A DNA stretch of 64,000 nt from Bacteroidota bacterium (GTDB taxonomy: Bacteria > Bacteroidota > Bacteroidia > Chitinophagales > BACL12): assembly GCA_016718035.1 (NCBI GenBank), contig JADKEK010000011.1, positions 1 through 64,000 on the forward strand, read 5' to 3'. Under the pieces are notes generated by a model. It searched no databases and was not told where the DNA came from. It saw only the letters and a program-made list of their open reading frames with translations. The position numbers were made by a program, and so were the translations under genes. Numbering within the stretch: the first letter of the stretch is position 1; each line of letters begins with the position of its first letter. Below are positions 61,972 to 64,000 of this stretch, in pieces.

Positions 61972-63384
61972 ATGAAACACATCGTCACTGCATTTTTTAT
62001 AGTGTGTTTTACTACACAACACGTAAAAGCACAAACCGATACAGTTGAACTCAACTACATTGCTGATTATTATTTTGAAAATTTATTACCCTATTCAGCA
62101 TATACTTCCTGCTTTCACGAACAGGGCGAACCATATATTTATGCAGCCTGTCGCGACTTAGGTGTAGTTACTTTTGATATTACTGATGTAGCTAATCCAT
62201 TGCCCATTGATACAGTTGCTTTATTTGCATTAAATGGATTTAAACCAACTAATTTATCTCAACACGGCAATTATTTATATGTTGCAACAGGTGGTTTTGA
62301 TGGATTTGCTCAAAATGCCGGTTTAACCATTTTAGATATTGGTGATCCAACACATCCGGTAATTAAGGATTTATGGGATTCAATCGCATTTAATCAGGGG
62401 GCAGCAATTGTAATTACTGATGGCGATTATGCCTATTTAGGAGGCATGGAAGAAGGTGTTATTATTTTAGATGTTAAAGATAAAACACATATTAAATATG
62501 TTTCTTCAATTTTACCCGACCCTAATTTTCCTGAGGTGCCAGGATTATTTTCGGTGCCAAATGCTAGAGGTTTAGCATTTTATGGAGAGGATAAATTATT
62601 AGTGGCAAATGATGCAGGTGGTTTGCGTGTAATTGATATCAGTAATAAATTAATTCCTGTTGAAATTGAAAAATATGTAAATACCGATATCGAAGATATT
62701 GCACAATCTGCTTATAATAATATTGTTGTTGTTGACCACTATGCGTATATCACAGTTGATATGTGTGGTATGGAAGTAGTAGATTTAAATACTAACCCAA
62801 TTTCAAATGTAATGTGGTTTAATCCATGGGATTGTGATTCTACAAATTGGATAGGCCGCCCTGGTCATACCAACGAAATTAAATCGGTAGGAGATAGTTT
62901 ATTATTTGTTTCAGGTGGTGATTCGGAATTATTAATTTTCGATATTACAGAAAGGACGAATCCTCGTTTGGTGGGAAGTTATGCAAATGTTTTAGACAGT
63001 ATAGCTACATGGGCAATTGATGTGCGATATCCATATGTGTCATTGGCATTAATTAATAACGAAATTTTTGGGGTTCCATTTTATTCTAATGTTGGTGGTA
63101 TTGCGCTGTTGGAATGGAATGCAGTGCCTGTTGTAGGTATCGAAGAAACATCAATTACAGCCTTGCAAATGTATCCCAATCCGGTTATCAATACTTTGCA
63201 TGTTATATTAACTAGTGGAGCTAAATATTATTTAATTAAAGATATCAGCGGACGAAATATATTTGAGGGGACAACTAATAATAACAACATCGATTGCACT
63301 TCATTAAATGCCGGAATGTATATGATTAATTTGTTTGATACACAAGGCGTTTTAAGTAGTTCAGGTGTTTTTATCAAACAATAG
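61972..63384 (+). CDS. LVIVD-repeat (beta-propeller) T9SS-exported protein
   Basis: The protein has about 470 residues from ATG 61972 (MKHIVTAFFIVCFTTQHVKA, signal peptide); the ATG at 61948 is less likely. A series of LVIVD repeats (GVVTFDITDVANPLPIDT, AGLTILDIGDPTHPVIKD, GVIILDVKDKTHIKYV, GGLRVIDISNKLIPVEIE, SELLIFDITERTNPRLVG) forms a propeller. The C-terminus is a type A sorting domain (ALQMYPNPVINTLHVIL ... NAGMYMINLF). These are surface proteins of unknown ligand. Stop is TAG, so TAG is a regular stop in this genome. Confidence 0.85.
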   Translation: MKHIVTAFFIVCFTTQHVKAQTDTVELNYIADYYFENLLPYSAYTSCFHEQGEPYIYAACRDLGVVTFDITDVANPLPIDTVALFALNGFKPTNLSQHGNYLYVATGGFDGFAQNAGLTILDIGDPTHPVIKDLWDSIAFNQGAAIVITDGDYAYLGGMEEGVIILDVKDKTHIKYVSSILPDPNFPEVPGLFSVPNARGLAFYGEDKLLVANDAGGLRVIDISNKLIPVEIEKYVNTDIEDIAQSAYNNIVVVDHYAYITVDMCGMEVVDLNTNPISNVMWFNPWDCDSTNWIGRPGHTNEIKSVGDSLLFVSGGDSELLIFDITERTNPRLVGSYANVLDSIATWAIDVRYPYVSLALINNEIFGVPFYSNVGGIALLEWNAVPVVGIEETSITALQMYPNPVINTLHVILTSGAKYYLIKDISGRNIFEGTTNNNNIDCTSLNAGMYMINLFDTQGVLSSSGVFIKQ

Positions 63385-63402
63385 TTGCGAAAATATTGGG
63401 CA

Positions 63403-63429
63403 AAAAAAGATCCCGCATTGCTGCGGGAT
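63403..63429 (-). terminator. Terminator of the minus-strand PKD/T9SS gene
   Basis: The 8-bp stem ATCCCGCA / TGCGGGAT (63410-63417 and 63422-63429) with a 4-nt loop is preceded on the plus strand by seven As (63402-63408). On the minus strand this is a GC stem followed by a T run, i.e. a terminator for the leftward gene. Confidence 0.8.
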
Positions 63430-63458
63430 TCCACATCAAAAATGAATAAAGCACCTGT

Positions 63459-64000
63459 TTATTTTATTAAACTGATTTGCTTTATTGCTACTGAGCTACG
63501 AGAAATAAATCTTAACATATATTCACCTGCAGCTAAATCGGATAAATCGATTGTAGTTTTTCCACCGATTATGGTTGCATTTTTAATTTGCTGGCCATTA
63601 ATATTTAATACACTTAATTGAATATCATCAGCAAAATCAGTAACGTTAATTGTGATTGAACCTGCACTTAATGTTGGGTAAACAGTTATCAATTCATTTA
63701 AGGTTGGTTCTTCAATACCGGTTACTTGTGTTATTTCAATTGTTTTACAATTTTGGTCTTCACCATATTTATTCTCTGCATTTAAACAAACCAAGTAAGT
63801 ACCTATAGCCGGAAAAATATGTGTAGGTTCGGCAATTACAGAACTTCCACCATCACCAAAATTCCAACTGTATGCATCGGCATCAACACTTAAATTGGTA
63901 AAGCTTAAAACATTTGTGGCGCCTGTATAGTCATATTCTGCGGTTGGGTCATAAGGTTCAAATCTGTTGTAATCGAAAGCACGATATAACATGGCATTTT
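63459..64000 (-). CDS. PKD-domain protein with T9SS sorting domain (5' end outside the window)
   Basis: The frame is open to the right edge, so only the C-terminal ~180 residues are visible. A PKD domain (ATNVLSFTNLSVDADAYSWN, then FGDGGSSVIAEPTHIFPAIG) is followed by a type A sorting domain (ITVYPTLSAGSITINV, LSVLNINGQQI, LAAGEYMLRF). The visible Met at 63992 need not be the start. It is probably a large secreted protein, and convergent with the LVIVD gene. Confidence 0.8.
   Translation of the reverse strand, partial: NAMLYRAFDYNRFEPYDPTAEYDYTGATNVLSFTNLSVDADAYSWNFGDGGSSVIAEPTHIFPAIGTYLVCLNAENKYGEDQNCKTIEITQVTGIEEPTLNELITVYPTLSAGSITINVTDFADDIQLSVLNINGQQIKNATIIGGKTTIDLSDLAAGEYMLRFISRSSVAIKQISLIK

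Overview
The window is AT-rich chromosomal DNA from a member of the Bacteroidota. The evidence is several C-terminal type IX secretion (T9SS) sorting domains, a SusC/SusD pair, PorV/PorQ-like and helix-hairpin-helix outer-membrane barrels, the gene order ftsX-DUF3098-uppP-truB, an HsdR-N-domain gene beside holA, and recurrent TAnnTTTG (-7) promoter elements, often only 4-9 nt before the ATG. I see no rRNA, tRNA, insertion sequence or CRISPR array. The order or genus cannot be fixed from the sequence alone.

Layout. 0-2.7 kb: the end of a SnoaL-like gene, then a tripartite HipBST-type toxin-antitoxin locus. It is bracketed by a decayed and an intact copy of a DUF1456 gene, and its kinase is broken by a frameshift. 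2.8-8.0 kb: two secreted alpha/beta hydrolases, a LuxR-type regulator and a histidine kinase/OmpR regulator pair. 8.0-19.4 kb: housekeeping genes (holA, ribF, truB, uppP, ftsX, leuS, HMG-CoA lyase) plus a GT-C-like membrane protein. A repeat-rich leader lies in front of leuS. 19.6-26 kb: small accessory genes (DUF6326, DUF4386, a frameshifted barrel, a serine beta-lactamase-like lipoprotein, GNAT, a frameshifted PLD-like protein, a DUF1801 protein). 26.3-30.8 kb: a secreted CotH/lamin-tail protein and a DUF4139 protein carrying an inserted carboxypeptidase-regulatory domain.

31.1-45.3 kb is the most distinctive region. It is a tightly packed co-directional run: Lrp/AsnC regulator, SusC, SusD, aldehyde dehydrogenase, class III aminotransferase, second aldehyde dehydrogenase, NhaC-family transporter, GNAT, second class III aminotransferase and YtcJ-like amidohydrolase. 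Two transaminases plus two aldehyde dehydrogenases are what a diamine (putrescine or cadaverine type) -> omega-amino acid (GABA or 5-aminovalerate) -> dicarboxylate route needs. I infer an amine or N-acyl-amine utilisation locus with its own SusCD outer-membrane importer and no glycoside hydrolase.

45.6-52.2 kb: three tandem T9SS-exported GEVED-domain paralogues, the first interrupted by an in-frame TAG and one followed by a duplicated terminator. 52.2-64 kb: queE, folD, lepA, an RDD protein, an HhH barrel with a PorV/PorQ-like partner, a K+-dependent-type membrane pyrophosphatase, an LVIVD-repeat T9SS protein and the 3' part of a PKD/T9SS gene.

Four genes (hipT, a barrel, a PLD protein, a GEVED protein) are interrupted. 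Three of the lesions are at short homopolymers, so sequencing error must be excluded before these are called pseudogenes.
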